This document shows, piece by piece, positions 13,701-22,110 of a stretch of 64,000 nucleotides of DNA. Under the pieces are notes generated by a model. That model was given only the letters and a program-made list of their open reading frames with translations. It was not told where the DNA came from and did not search any database. How positions within the stretch are numbered: the stretch's first letter is position 1; the number at the start of each line of letters is the position of its first letter. Origin of the DNA: Wuchereria bancrofti (Eukaryota > Nematoda > Chromadorea > Rhabditida > Onchocercidae); contig SSBO01000009.1 of the NCBI GenBank assembly GCA_005281725.1, positions 768,585 to 832,584 on the forward strand. Direction: 5' to 3'. The position numbers and the translations under genes were made by a program.

Positions 13701-16700
13701 AAAACATAGTGTAAACACTGTAGAAGATTATAAATTGCACTCCTTAAAGCACCAACAATCACAGCAATCACTTCCAGAAAATCACAATGAAATAACAGGT
13801 GAGCAATTTACGGTTGCACATGCTGCACAATTCCTTATCGGACAACTATCAAACAAGGTTCATCTTTTAACCATTTATCAAACTGAATTGAATATAAGAA
13901 GAAGAAGAAGAAGAGATATGATGAAATTTTAAAAAAAAAAACAAAAAAAAAAATGAAGTAAAACAAACGAATTATTTATTGAGATTTAATTTACAGGTGA
14001 AATTGATGAAATACTAAGAGATCAGACTACAATGGATGATACACATGAAGAAGTGATAATGGAGTCAGAAACTTTAAACCAACAAAATATTACTACTAAT
14101 TCACAAGTAATACAGGTGACAACACCGCATGTAGTAGTGCATACTGTTACCTCATTGGAACCTGAAAATGATGAAATATGCTTATTACCGCCAGATGCAG
14201 GTCCTTGCCATGATTATGTACTTCGTTGGTTTCACAATTCACAAACTGCAAAATGTGAACAATTCTCATATAGTTCATGTGGTGGTAATAGTAATAATTT
14301 TCCTGATAGACATACTTGTGAAGCAAAATGTTCACGAGGTTAGTGATTTTAATTGATAATTTCAATTTTAAAATCAAATAATAAAAGAAGCTATTCATTT
14401 ATCATCATATCTCTCTCTTTCTCTCTTTTAGTTTTCTTAAAATTATATAAATGGAAATATCAAATTATACAAGAAGAAAAAAAAGTATTACTTTATAGAT
14501 GATTCGATTAAATTACAGTTTTCTCTCTCTCTCTTTTAGTTTCTTTTTAAAATTATGGAAATATCAAATTATACAAGAAGAAAAAAAGTATTACTTTATA
14601 GATGATTCGATTAAACTACCGTTCTCTCTCTCTCTTTTTCTCTTTTAATTTTCTTAAAATTATACAAATGGAAATATCAAATTATACAAGAGGAAAAAAA
14701 AAGTTTGATAGATGATTCGATTAAGTTACAGTTTTTCTCTCTCTCTTTTAGTTTCTTTTTAAAATTATGGAAATGGAAATATCAAATTATACAAGAAGAA
14801 AAAAAAGTATTACTTTATAGATGATTCGATTAAACTACCGTTCTCTCTCTCTCTTTTTCTCTTTTAATTTTCTTAAAATTATACAAATGGAAATATCAAA
14901 TTATACAAGAAGAAAAAGAAAGTATTACTTTATAGAAGAAACGATTAAATCACAATTACCGGAACGATGTACCTATAAAAAAGATGAAGGTTATAGTAAT
15001 GGGTATAATGTTAAGTGGTACTTTAACGTACGTAATTTACGATGTGAACAAATGGTATACAAAGGTCAAGGTGGCAATTCGAATCAATTTGAAACACTTG
15101 GCGAATGTCAAACTTTTTGCATACGTCAGTATAAATTATTAAATTAATGAAGAAGTATTTTAAGATTTTAATTAACCTTGCATGATTTGTCATATTTTAA
15201 AGAATAGAAATATTGCATGCATTTGCTTCTCAGATAATATTTCGTTGATGCTAGCTGTATTAATTAACTAACAAATTAATATTATCATTAAAAATTTTGT
15301 TTAAATTTCCAAAAATCATTTTTTCTATTTTCTATTTTTTTATAAAATTATTTGAAATATTTGAATAAATAAGCATTTGAAACATTTCTTTTCCTTTGCT
15401 TTTTTTTTTTTTAGCATTGGATGGTAAAGTTCTTGAGATGGACACAGTCGCTAAACAAATTGTGCATTCTTTGAAAACCACTTCCATAGATCTTCATCAA
15501 CAAGATTTTGCCGCATCACAGGATCCGGAAAATAAGCAACAGCAACAAGCATTATCAATTACCAAAACAGATCAAATATCAGAAGGTCAACATCATGTCC
15601 AGGACATTTCTCAGAGTACAAATGAACGTCATCGTTCAAGGTATTTCATATGTTTTTAATGCACTTTTTTAATCAGTTACTTTATTCACTAAAATTATTG
15701 AAGTTATTTTTAACTTTTTTTTTTTAAAATATTTTGAAGTTATTTCAGGATAGTATCAGATAACAGTTCGATTAATTCAAAGCAATTGTTAACACAAACA
15801 GTAACACCTGCACAACCAATAAGTGAGACAATAAATGGAAGAGAATCATCTAAAGAATTATTATCATCATTAAATGATCAGAGTAGTAAACAACATTTAG
15901 GTAAATTACTCTTTTTTTTAATTTCATTTTTTCCAAACTATTTCAACAAATCTTTTCAATGAAATAATTCTTGCAGCGATTTTTCATTTTAATTTAATTT
16001 TTTAATTTCTGAAAATTTGTTATATATTAAAGAAAAATATTTTATTTTCTGTTTTTTTTTTTTAGGAAAAGAAATTAACAATGCGAAAACATTTGGTGCA
16101 ACAATTGTAAACAAAAATAATGATGTGATTGCTAATTTGCCAAATATTTTTGATGATATAGGCCATACGCCTAGTTGTCCTAATGGCCTTAAGCCAGTAC
16201 AACATGCAGATGGTAGGCCAATGATGTGTTTACCGGGTAGAAATCAGTGTTCTGGCAATTCACTTTGCTATTTTAATGGTGTTGATTTCTTTTGTTGTCC
16301 AAATGCTGAAGATCCATACGATGAACATGTATTTGGAGGTTTTAGTTTTAATTTAAAAAAAAATTTTTCTTTTTTTACCAGATACAAATCAATATTCTGA
16401 CAATTAAAATACAATTAATTGTAATTTTAAATATAATTAATTGTCTACTTAACTTTTCTTTTTTCGTTTTTTATTTTATTTCGTTGTTTTTTAAAAAATT
16501 GTCATATTCATATAAAAGATTTTTGTTGAATTTTTTTTTTTGATTTTTGTGAAAATATTTATTTAATGAATATTTTTAAATTTAACTAATTGTAACATTC
16601 AAAATTTAAATAAAAATATTGTAGGTTATGGTGGTGAAGAAGTGAAACGTGGTTATAAGAATGTTAAAAAGACACCAATAAATGGTAACGAATTGATTGT

Positions 16701-19700
16701 TCGAAAGCTCAGATTGAAACGTCAACCGCAAATATCTTCCAATCGTCCTTTAGCAATGAATACAGCTGCACGTATTGATTGTTAGTTCTAAATGCATTTT
16801 ACTAAATTTAATTTTTCTTGAATTTATTGAAGAATTGAGAAGAGTAAAACTAAATAAAGCATTTTATTACAGTACTCTGCGTTCTAATTACAGTACTCTA
16901 TTATTTTATGGTACTATTACAGTACAACATTAAATTCATTTCTATCATTTAAAATATTTGAAGAAATTATATGTAATTTGATCAAATTGCTTCAACATAA
17001 TTTTTTTTGAACATTACATAAATTTAACTTTTTATATCTATTATATTCGTAAAAAAAAAGGAAAATGATTTCTTCTATTTACTACAAGCAAAAAATAAAA
17101 AAAAAAAATTTCCCATTGTTTTTTTCAAATCATATAGCTCATTTAATCAACTATTTATTTTCCATTCTTACAGAAAACACAGTTTGAATAGTTTTTTTCT
17201 TTTCTTCTTTTTTTAGGCCAAATTAGGAATGTATTATGGTTTAATATGAAATACTTGGCTTTTTAATGCTCTAAATACTACAATTTTTTTTATAGTTTAT
17301 AATCATCATTGTTTGTTTTTCTTATTTCAACTTTTTTTTTTTGTGAATTTATTTGCAGCCAAAGTACCGAAATATTCATTGGCCAGAGCATCATCTGCAA
17401 TAACTAAGAATGGTGCTAGACAAATAACTAATATTTGTATGCAAGATGTTAATACGGGTAAATGCACAGAAGCGCATCTTCGATTCTTTTATGATCGTAG
17501 AGTAAACATCTGTCGATTGTTCTACTATAGTGGTTGTGGCGGTAATGAAAATAATTTTGCCACTGAGGAAGAATGTCAACAACAATGTAGAAATGGTAAG
17601 TTTTGATATGACAAAAATATGAAAATAATCTAAATTTTTTCTTCCTTTCTTTTTTTTTTTTTTTTTAATCAATTAAAATAGAAGAAAGAATGAATGAAAT
17701 AATCATATGGCAGAATTTTAATAAAAATTAGGTATAAAATTTAATAAATCTAATAATAGCTTCATCAGTCTAACTTCTACGTGTATTATACGTATGTTAC
17801 GGCAGGAGAAAAACACAAAAATGTGATAAATGATAAGATAATGAGTGCTTTCCTTTTTTTTTGTGTGTTTTGAATTTTATGAAATGTTTTTAATTTAGAT
17901 AAAGCACACGATGGAGATGCATCATCAGGAAGTTGTCCTTACGGTGAGCCACCACTTGGTGATAATGCACCTGTGATATGCGGTAAAGATTCAGGATCAT
18001 TTGAATGTCCAAAAGGATATTATTGTCGTATGGGACCACCAAATGTATGCTGTCTCGAAAAACTTCTTTCAGGTAACAATATGCTTATTGAAAATTCAAA
18101 AATTTTTTTTCCACTACATTTTTTTCTTTTGTTGAAAATTCTAAATTTCTTTTGCACTTTTGTTGTGATTAACTTTAATCATTTCTATGCTTAAACTCTT
18201 TATTTATGATGACATATATTTAGGTATCGGTTTAATTATGCTAATTTTAATTATATGTATTATTATAATTATAAAAATTTTGAAGTAATTTTTTACAGTT
18301 CCGGAAAAAATTTTGGTGACAAAAAAACATCACGAAAATATTCGTTTTGCACAACCAAAAGCAACACCAAGCGAAAATGTTGGTTATCAATTTGATGAGA
18401 AACAGAAAGAAAATGATGGTATGATATTGAAACTTATATTAATTCCATCATAATATTTACTTGTATAAATCAATTCTTTTTTAAAAATTTTCCTAATAAA
18501 TAACAATTATGATGAGAAATTGAAATATTATCATTAATTGTGAAACATTTAATTAATGAAAGTATTACAAGTAATCATTTATTATCTTTAGCAGAAAATT
18601 CACCATTAGCAATTTCATCAGCAAACATTTGTCCGGATGGTACAGATGCATTACTTAATGAATCTACTCAACAACCTCTCAAATGTGGCCTAGGCTACGA
18701 TGGTCAATCTTTCTGTCCAGTTGGCTATTATTGCTCTATAGATTCAGAAAAGAATGGTAATATTTCAATAATTATTCATAGCATATTTATAGTAACATTT
18801 AGCATGTTATTTCTATCTTATTTCATAAAAAAAAAATATGCCTATAAAAAGAAATAAAAAAAAATATTTTTATAAAAAAAACATTTCGAATTGATACTAT
18901 CAGTAAAGGTATATTGATTGAATTTGAAAAATTACATTGTCAGTTTCTTTTTTTTTATTTTTAAATACTTACAGGACGATTATGTTGTCAACTTGAAGTA
19001 GTAGGAGTTAAAATACCGAATTTAAAAAAATTATATTGTCAATTTTTTTTTATTTTTGAATATTCACAGGACGATTATGTTGTCAACTTGGAATAGTAGG
19101 AGTTAAAATACCACCACCTCCAAAAATACCACCATATTTTGGATTACGACGATCAAATCCAGGCGAAATAATCGCACGCGGATCTTTACCATCTGATTAT
19201 GTCTCATTGAAGCATCGTTAGTATATTTACTAATTAAAAATTTTTTCCAGGCTTTTTTTTTTCAATAATATTGATGAAAGAGTAAAATGATGAATGGATA
19301 AATAACAAAAATTTCAACTGTTCAAAAATTTATAAAATATGCAGCCTAAAGATTGCAACAGCTAAAATTATTCATAATTTTTAAGGCTAATTTAATTTTT
19401 ATATAATATCTTAATTAATTAGAATATGTAATATTATTTTTATGAGTAAAAAATTATTATTTCAGAAGAAATTGAAACATCAAATGCAACTGAGTCTAGT
19501 GAACAATATCAAACATATTTTGCATTAAGTGGCAAAAAATTACCTATGAATGGTTCTGTTTTTTTTTTCTTTTCTTCTTTTCATCATATTAATATTTAAC
19601 TTAAAATTATTAAAAATAAAATGATTAAAGTAGAAGTCATAAACAGTGGTCATTTTGAAGTGGAAAAAGTATAGAGCCATTGACCAATTTTTGACTTCAG

Positions 19701-20983
19701 CTATTTCAATTCATTTAAGCGTTTTTTTTTCAGTACAACCCATAAGTGATTCGAATAGAGCAGAAGAAGATGCTATAGAATCTTCGGAAAATCTTACTCC
19801 ATCCAATGAACGAACAGATTCTTCCGGAAATGTTGCTCCATCTGGTTAGTTTTGTTTTTTCTTTTCTTTATTTTAAATTTAAAAATGTTTGTAACTGTGG
19901 AAAAAACGCAATTAAAATAACTTTTCAAAAAAATGAAATGGTATTAATCATTTTTAAATTGATATTAAATGCTGTTAAAAAAAAAGAAAAAGTAGTCAGT
20001 CTAATATTAAGTTATTAAAAAGTAGTGTTATAGATGAAATCAATTTAGTGTTATATCAAATTTTTAAAAAGAGCTATTTTCAACGATTTAATAATTATTA
20101 AAGAGAAATGATTGCATATTTTAGATTCTAAATTACAAGATGATATTTATGGTCGAATGATGCTTAAATCAAATGATCAAACATTTCGCACACAAGGTTC
20201 CTTTTTTTTGAACTGTTCACTTTTTTTTTTCTTTTAGAATGAAGATAGCTGACTACTTGAGAGAAAGAATTAATCATAAATAAATTAAATAATTCAATGA
20301 TGTAATTAATTTGAAATAATTTATTTCAAAAGATAAATTTAATTTATAGTCTTATACATAAATATATTATAATTGATACTAAGAGTTATTTTCTAATTGA
20401 TTTGTATAAAGTTAGTAATGTTTTGTAGCACTTTACAATGCAATGAATAATGTAGCTTCACCTGAAGCAGAAACAAACGAAGTTCAAATTGATGTTGGCG
20501 AAATGAAAGATCCATTCGAATCATTGGAATACGCTCAAAAAAGCACTTCTGATCGAAGTATTTGTCTTCTAAAACCTAATGAAGGTTGCTATTTTTATAA
20601 TTCTATTACTTATTTTAATCAATAACAATTTTTTTCTCCCTTTTTACAATAGTAATAAATTAAATTCTATTTCTAATAAATATTCAAATTATTGTCATAT
20701 ATAACTAGAAAATAAAATTTAGGTCGAACATGTCGAGAAAATGAATCACCACCTCGAACAAATTTACAATATTTCTACAGTAATCGTGATAAACGTTGTA
20801 AACTTTATTTCTATCGAGGATGTGGTGGTAGTCAAAATCGATTTGATACTAAAAGGCATTGTGAATTAACATGCGCAGTAAGTATTAATTTTTATTTTAA
20901 TAAAAATGAAACATTAATTCCTTTTTTTGGTCGAATAAATGAAAATAAAATTAATTATGAATAATTAATTTCAGGGTGTATAA
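1722..20983 (+). CDS. mlt-11: MLT-11-like secreted multi-Kunitz molting protein
   Basis: Large extracellular protease-inhibitor mosaic, most like nematode MLT-11, a cuticle/precuticle protein needed for molting in C. elegans (family knowledge). The coding exons are 1722-1797, 2231-2362, 3175-3519, 4191-4382, 4560-4691, 5096-5311, 5729-5905, 6176-6737, 7538-7710, 7851-8027, 8136-8327, 8607-8789, 8895-9116, 9276-9376, 9557-9707, 10164-11840, 12293-13798, 13997-14338, 14936-15124, 15415-15640, 15749-15900, 16066-16338, 16625-16780, 17359-17595, 17899-18072, 18299-18418, 18592-18756, 19070-19216, 19466-19552, 19734-19844, 20125-20196, 20429-20584, 20723-20877, 20975-20983. They sum to 8985 nt (2994 residues) with every junction in frame; 29 of 33 introns are phase 1. 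The start is chosen because it opens a signal peptide (MKKALLAQVAFVILY...VVA). Domain order: Kunitz 1, thyroglobulin-1, Kunitz 2, lustrin 1, Kunitz 3, linker, Kunitz 4-6, antistasin, Kunitz 7, huge Ser/Asn/Gln linker, Kunitz 8-9, lustrin 2, Kunitz 10, lustrin 3-4, Kunitz 11. The family is certain; strict mlt-11 orthology is inferred. Confidence 0.87.
2231..3519 (+). other. Kunitz domain 1 (split over two exons) plus acidic Ser/Asp/Asn linker
   Basis: The six-cysteine Kunitz pattern starts at CKRQPFRGRC in exon 2 and ends at EECEKACL in exon 3; an 812-bp repeat-filled intron divides it. Extra residues lie between the second cysteine and the RYYL strand, so the reactive loop is atypical. The rest of exon 3 is a low-complexity linker rich in Asn, Asp, Ser and Thr. 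Confidence 0.85.
2398..2948 (+). repeat. 47-bp minisatellite in intron 2
   Basis: About eleven tandem copies of a 47-bp unit containing ACACTTGGCTCTTTATCACC. Start points at 2461, 2508, 2555, 2602 and so on show the exact period. The central five or six copies are almost identical and the edge copies are diverged. It lies wholly inside the intron that splits Kunitz domain 1. Confidence 0.93.
3525..4120 (+). repeat. AT-rich repeat array in intron 3
   Basis: Irregular tandem array of the motif CTAGTAATAAGTAATATA and its variants. It gives leucine/tyrosine-rich spurious frames on the minus strand. No gene is present. Confidence 0.85.
4191..4382 (+). other. Thyroglobulin type-1 domain exon
   Basis: One exon encodes a complete thyroglobulin type-1 module. 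In order: ECEKRR, FIPICATDGSFRPLQC (canonical P-x-C-x-x-D-G-x-F-x-P-x-Q-C), CFCVD in place of the usual CWCVD, and the closing PDC. Some members of this module family (thyropins) inhibit papain-like cysteine proteases; inhibition here is not shown by the sequence. Confidence 0.9.
4560..5311 (+). other. Kunitz domain 2 and lustrin-type domain 1
   Basis: Exon 5 carries the first half of Kunitz 2 (SGPCNTAIIRWYYD, P1 residue Asn). Exon 6 starts with its GCGGNGNNYPTKEAC second half and continues into a lustrin cysteine-rich module (CKNGFQPLRNENGQLVNC ... CPNGYLC ... VCCPV). The Kunitz splits in the standard place, after the SG of the YSG-CGGN motif. Confidence 0.9.
5729..5905 (+). other. Kunitz domain 3 exon
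   Basis: Complete six-cysteine Kunitz module in one phase 1-1 exon (CQLPKERGPCDQYELRFYYN ... GGCDGNANNFERVEEC). The P1 residue is Asp, unlike trypsin inhibitors. An alternative upstream acceptor ending at 5715 leads to a stop, so 5729 is the supported start. Confidence 0.9.
6176..7710 (+). other. Linker exons 8-9, Asn/Ser/Thr/Lys-rich
   Basis: Exons 6176-6737 and 7538-7710 encode a cysteine-free, polar, low-complexity linker between Kunitz 3 and Kunitz 4. The two exons meet in phase 2 (AG|T gives Ser). The intron between them is filled by the 120-bp repeat array. No domain is recognised in the linker. Confidence 0.75.
6730..7515 (+). repeat. About 120-bp tandem array carrying copies of the exon 8 donor
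   Basis: Six to seven degenerate copies. TATTTGTCTAACAG-like segments lie near 6846, 6965, 7090, 7208, 7329 and 7449, joined by CTATTCTATTC stretches. The segment GTCTAACAG|GTTTACTTTCTCATC matches the true exon 8 end (GTCGAACAG|GTTTACTT). The array therefore arose by duplication across the exon-intron boundary. Confidence 0.9.
7851..8789 (+). other. Kunitz domains 4, 5 and 6 (three single-exon modules)
   Basis: Exons 7851-8027, 8136-8327 and 8607-8789 each encode one full Kunitz module and are all phase 1-1. P1 residues are Thr (DRGTCTGQFIRWYWD), Thr (HPGDCTGVFQRFAFD) and Ser (EVGECSGVFPRFAYD). Kunitz 5 and 6 share the unusual CSGVF/CTGVF loop and the CGGNGNNFGS block, which suggests a recent module duplication. 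Confidence 0.92.
8895..9116 (+). other. Antistasin-like domain exon with acidic tail
   Basis: The cysteine pattern CPTIDVSLCVEPCVLF ... GCHECKCP matches the antistasin-family module, found in serine protease inhibitors. It is followed by a Thr/Ser/Glu-rich tail. The exon ends in ATTG|GTGATT, phase 1. Confidence 0.82.
9276..9707 (+). other. Kunitz domain 7 (split by a phase-0 intron)
   Basis: Exon 14 (9276-9376) ends CTQPM and exon 15 (9557-9707) continues DAGPCKNFIERWFFN ... GGCAGNRNHFFSKHEC. P1 is Lys, so this is one of only two modules with a trypsin-type basic P1. The phase-0 intron falls inside the reactive-loop strand, which differs from the other modules. Confidence 0.9.
10164..13798 (+). 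other. Giant low-complexity linker exons 16 and 17
   Basis: Two very long exons (10164-11840, 1677 nt; 12293-13798, 1506 nt) encode about 1060 residues with almost no cysteine. Exon 16 is Gln/Asn/Ser/Lys-rich and ends in a Ser/Pro tract (repeats of SSLSS, SPQP). Exon 17 is Ser/Thr/Asn-rich with a run of Asn near 13090-13150. They form an extended spacer between the Kunitz 1-7 and Kunitz 8-11 halves. No known domain is seen. Confidence 0.8.
13997..14338 (+). other. Kunitz domain 8 exon
   Basis: A polar stretch followed by a complete Kunitz module (CLLPPDAGPCHDYVLRWFHN ... SCGGNSNNFPDRHTC). P1 is His, which is not typical of trypsin or chymotrypsin inhibitors. Donor ACGAG|GTTAGT, phase 1. Confidence 0.9.
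14400..14935 (+). repeat. Tandem array carrying copies of the exon 19 acceptor
   Basis: About five units of 100-110 bp, alternating in two types, so the higher-order period is about 212 bp. Each has a CT-rich tract, an ATGGAAATATCAAATTATAC block and TTTATAG|ATGATTCGATTAAA (the third copy reads TTTGATAG). The last unit runs into the real exon 19 acceptor, TTTATAG|AAGAAACGATTAAA at 14930, so each copy carries a decoy acceptor. Confidence 0.9.
14936..15124 (+). other. Degenerate Kunitz domain 9 lacking two cysteines
   Basis: Kunitz fold signature with WYFN, QGGNSNQF and GECQTFC blocks. The second cysteine is replaced (DEGYSNGYN where others have GPC) and the fourth is Gln (KGQGGN where others have GCGGN). 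These two cysteines pair in BPTI (Cys14-Cys38), so exactly one disulfide has been lost. The first codons of this exon come from the adjacent repeat unit. Confidence 0.88.
15415..15900 (+). other. Linker exons 20-21
   Basis: Exons 15415-15640 and 15749-15900 encode a cysteine-free Gln/Ser/Asp-rich linker, joined in phase 2. They connect degenerate Kunitz 9 to lustrin domain 2. No domain is recognised. Confidence 0.75.
16066..16780 (+). other. Lustrin domain 2 and basic segment with RLKR site
   Basis: Exon 16066-16338 carries a lustrin cysteine-rich module (SCPNGLKPVQHADGRPMMC ... NSLCYFNGVDFFCCPN). Exon 16625-16780 is basic and contains VRKLRLKR followed by QPQ (RLKR at 16711-16722), matching the R-x-K/R-R consensus of furin/kexin convertases. 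Confidence 0.82.
17359..17595 (+). other. Kunitz domain 10 exon
   Basis: Basic leader, then a complete Kunitz module (CMQDVNTGKCTEAHLRFFYD ... GCGGNENNFATEEEC). P1 is Thr. Ends AATG|GTAAGT in phase 1. Confidence 0.9.
17899..18756 (+). other. Lustrin domain 3, spacer, and first part of lustrin domain 4
   Basis: Exon 17899-18072 encodes lustrin 3 (SCPYGEPPLGDNAPVIC ... FECPKGYYC ... VCCLE). Exon 18299-18418 is a cysteine-free spacer. Exon 18592-18756 starts lustrin 4 (CPDGTDALLNESTQQPLKC ... SFCPVGYYC), which is completed by RLCCQL in exon 28. The 18592 acceptor is a TAGCAG tandem, so Ala can be included or skipped. Confidence 0.85.
18935..19120 (+). repeat. 95-bp tandem duplication of the exon 28 acceptor and exon start
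   Basis: ACAG|GACGATTATGTTGTC occurs at 18971 and again at 19066, exactly 95 bp apart, with flanking intron and exon sequence also copied. Only the second copy leads into a full exon (19070-19216). The first has no donor and, if used, reads through to a TAG inside the second copy. Confidence 0.9.
19070..20196 (+). other. End of lustrin 4, Pro-rich segment and linker exons 28-31
   Basis: Exon 28 (19070-19216) closes lustrin 4 and encodes a Pro-rich stretch (IPPPPKIPPYFGLRR). Exons 19466-19552, 19734-19844 and 20125-20196 are short, cysteine-free polar linkers, all phase 1. No known domain is seen. Confidence 0.78.
20429..20983 (+). other. Kunitz domain 11 and C-terminus
   Basis: Exon 32 ends ICLLKPNEG and exon 33 continues RTCRENESPP ... 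LQYFYSN ... GCGGSQNRF ... HCELTCA, completing six cysteines. P1 is Arg and the loop is several residues longer than usual. A nine-base last exon (20975-20983) adds Gly-Val and the stop. Confidence 0.88.
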
Positions 20984-22110
20984 ACGTTGATTTTATCATA
21001 AAGCTGATTGATTTATTGATTCATTTTATGTGAATACGTTCATCTCTAAATCAATTACGTCAAATCAACGTCATATATTCTATTAACCTTTGACATTATC
21101 ATTTTGTTTGTTATTTATATATAAAAGAACAAATTATCAGGAGATTATCGATACGAATATCTTTGTTTTGCCCCGTCTACCATTTGTTATTGTATCGATA
21201 GTTTTTAAGTAATACTTTTGATTAAGTAGCTTAATCGTTCAAAAATGTCTTCTTTCAGAAATTTAGCTAACATTTTGCTTATGTTTATAACTTTCATTTA
21301 TAATCTAAATAAGAAAATAAGTAAAAGTAGCCAGATATTTTTGGGAAATGACAAATTCGATAGCTATTATACAATTATTACCTTAATTTAAGCATATTTA
21401 ATCTTCAAAAAAAAAACAATACATCAATCTAATTCCTCTAAAAAAAAAAGGAAAAAATGAATCTAAACAATTAGATCATTGAAGATGTTATCTTGTATGT
21501 ACGTTTCTATATCTATGATTTATACTACTTATAGGTTTTAATTAATCTATTAATATTGAGGAATATTTATTGAGCAATTTAAAGACGCCTAAAATGGTAA
21601 TTATCAAAGATTCACTTGGAAGAAAATGTATGGTAATTCTAAACATATCACAATTACAGTATAATAGAAATTAATGTAATATGTTTAATTAAATACACTA
21701 TCCATTAATGATAAAAAGTTAATGTTTGTAATCGTATGTAACGATTTATTTTGTTTATGTTACGCGATTATTATGCCAATTGCTTTACTTAATATAATTT
21801 TAAGTAATCATTAATAATCAATAAAAAGTTTATTTAACATTTTGTCAGAGTAATGTTTGACATAACAAAATAAATCATCTTGGATATAATGATACATTAC
21901 TACCGAATATCATCATTGACACACAAGTTCACGTAACACACGTAATTTCTTCTAATTGTATACAATTATTGGATAAATTTTTTTTAATCTGAAATTCAAA
22001 AAGTCAATTTAAAAAATAATAGGATGCTTACTTTGTTAACTATTTAATATCGAATTATTTAAAATAAGCCGAAAAAAGGAATCTATTCATTCAAATTTGT
22101 CATATTTAAA
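20984..22110 (+). other. 3' UTR and downstream AT-rich DNA of the mlt-11-like gene
   Basis: No coding signal. An AATAAA at 21830-21835, about 850 bp after the stop, is one possible poly(A) signal; the real 3' end cannot be fixed from sequence alone. Confidence 0.5.
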
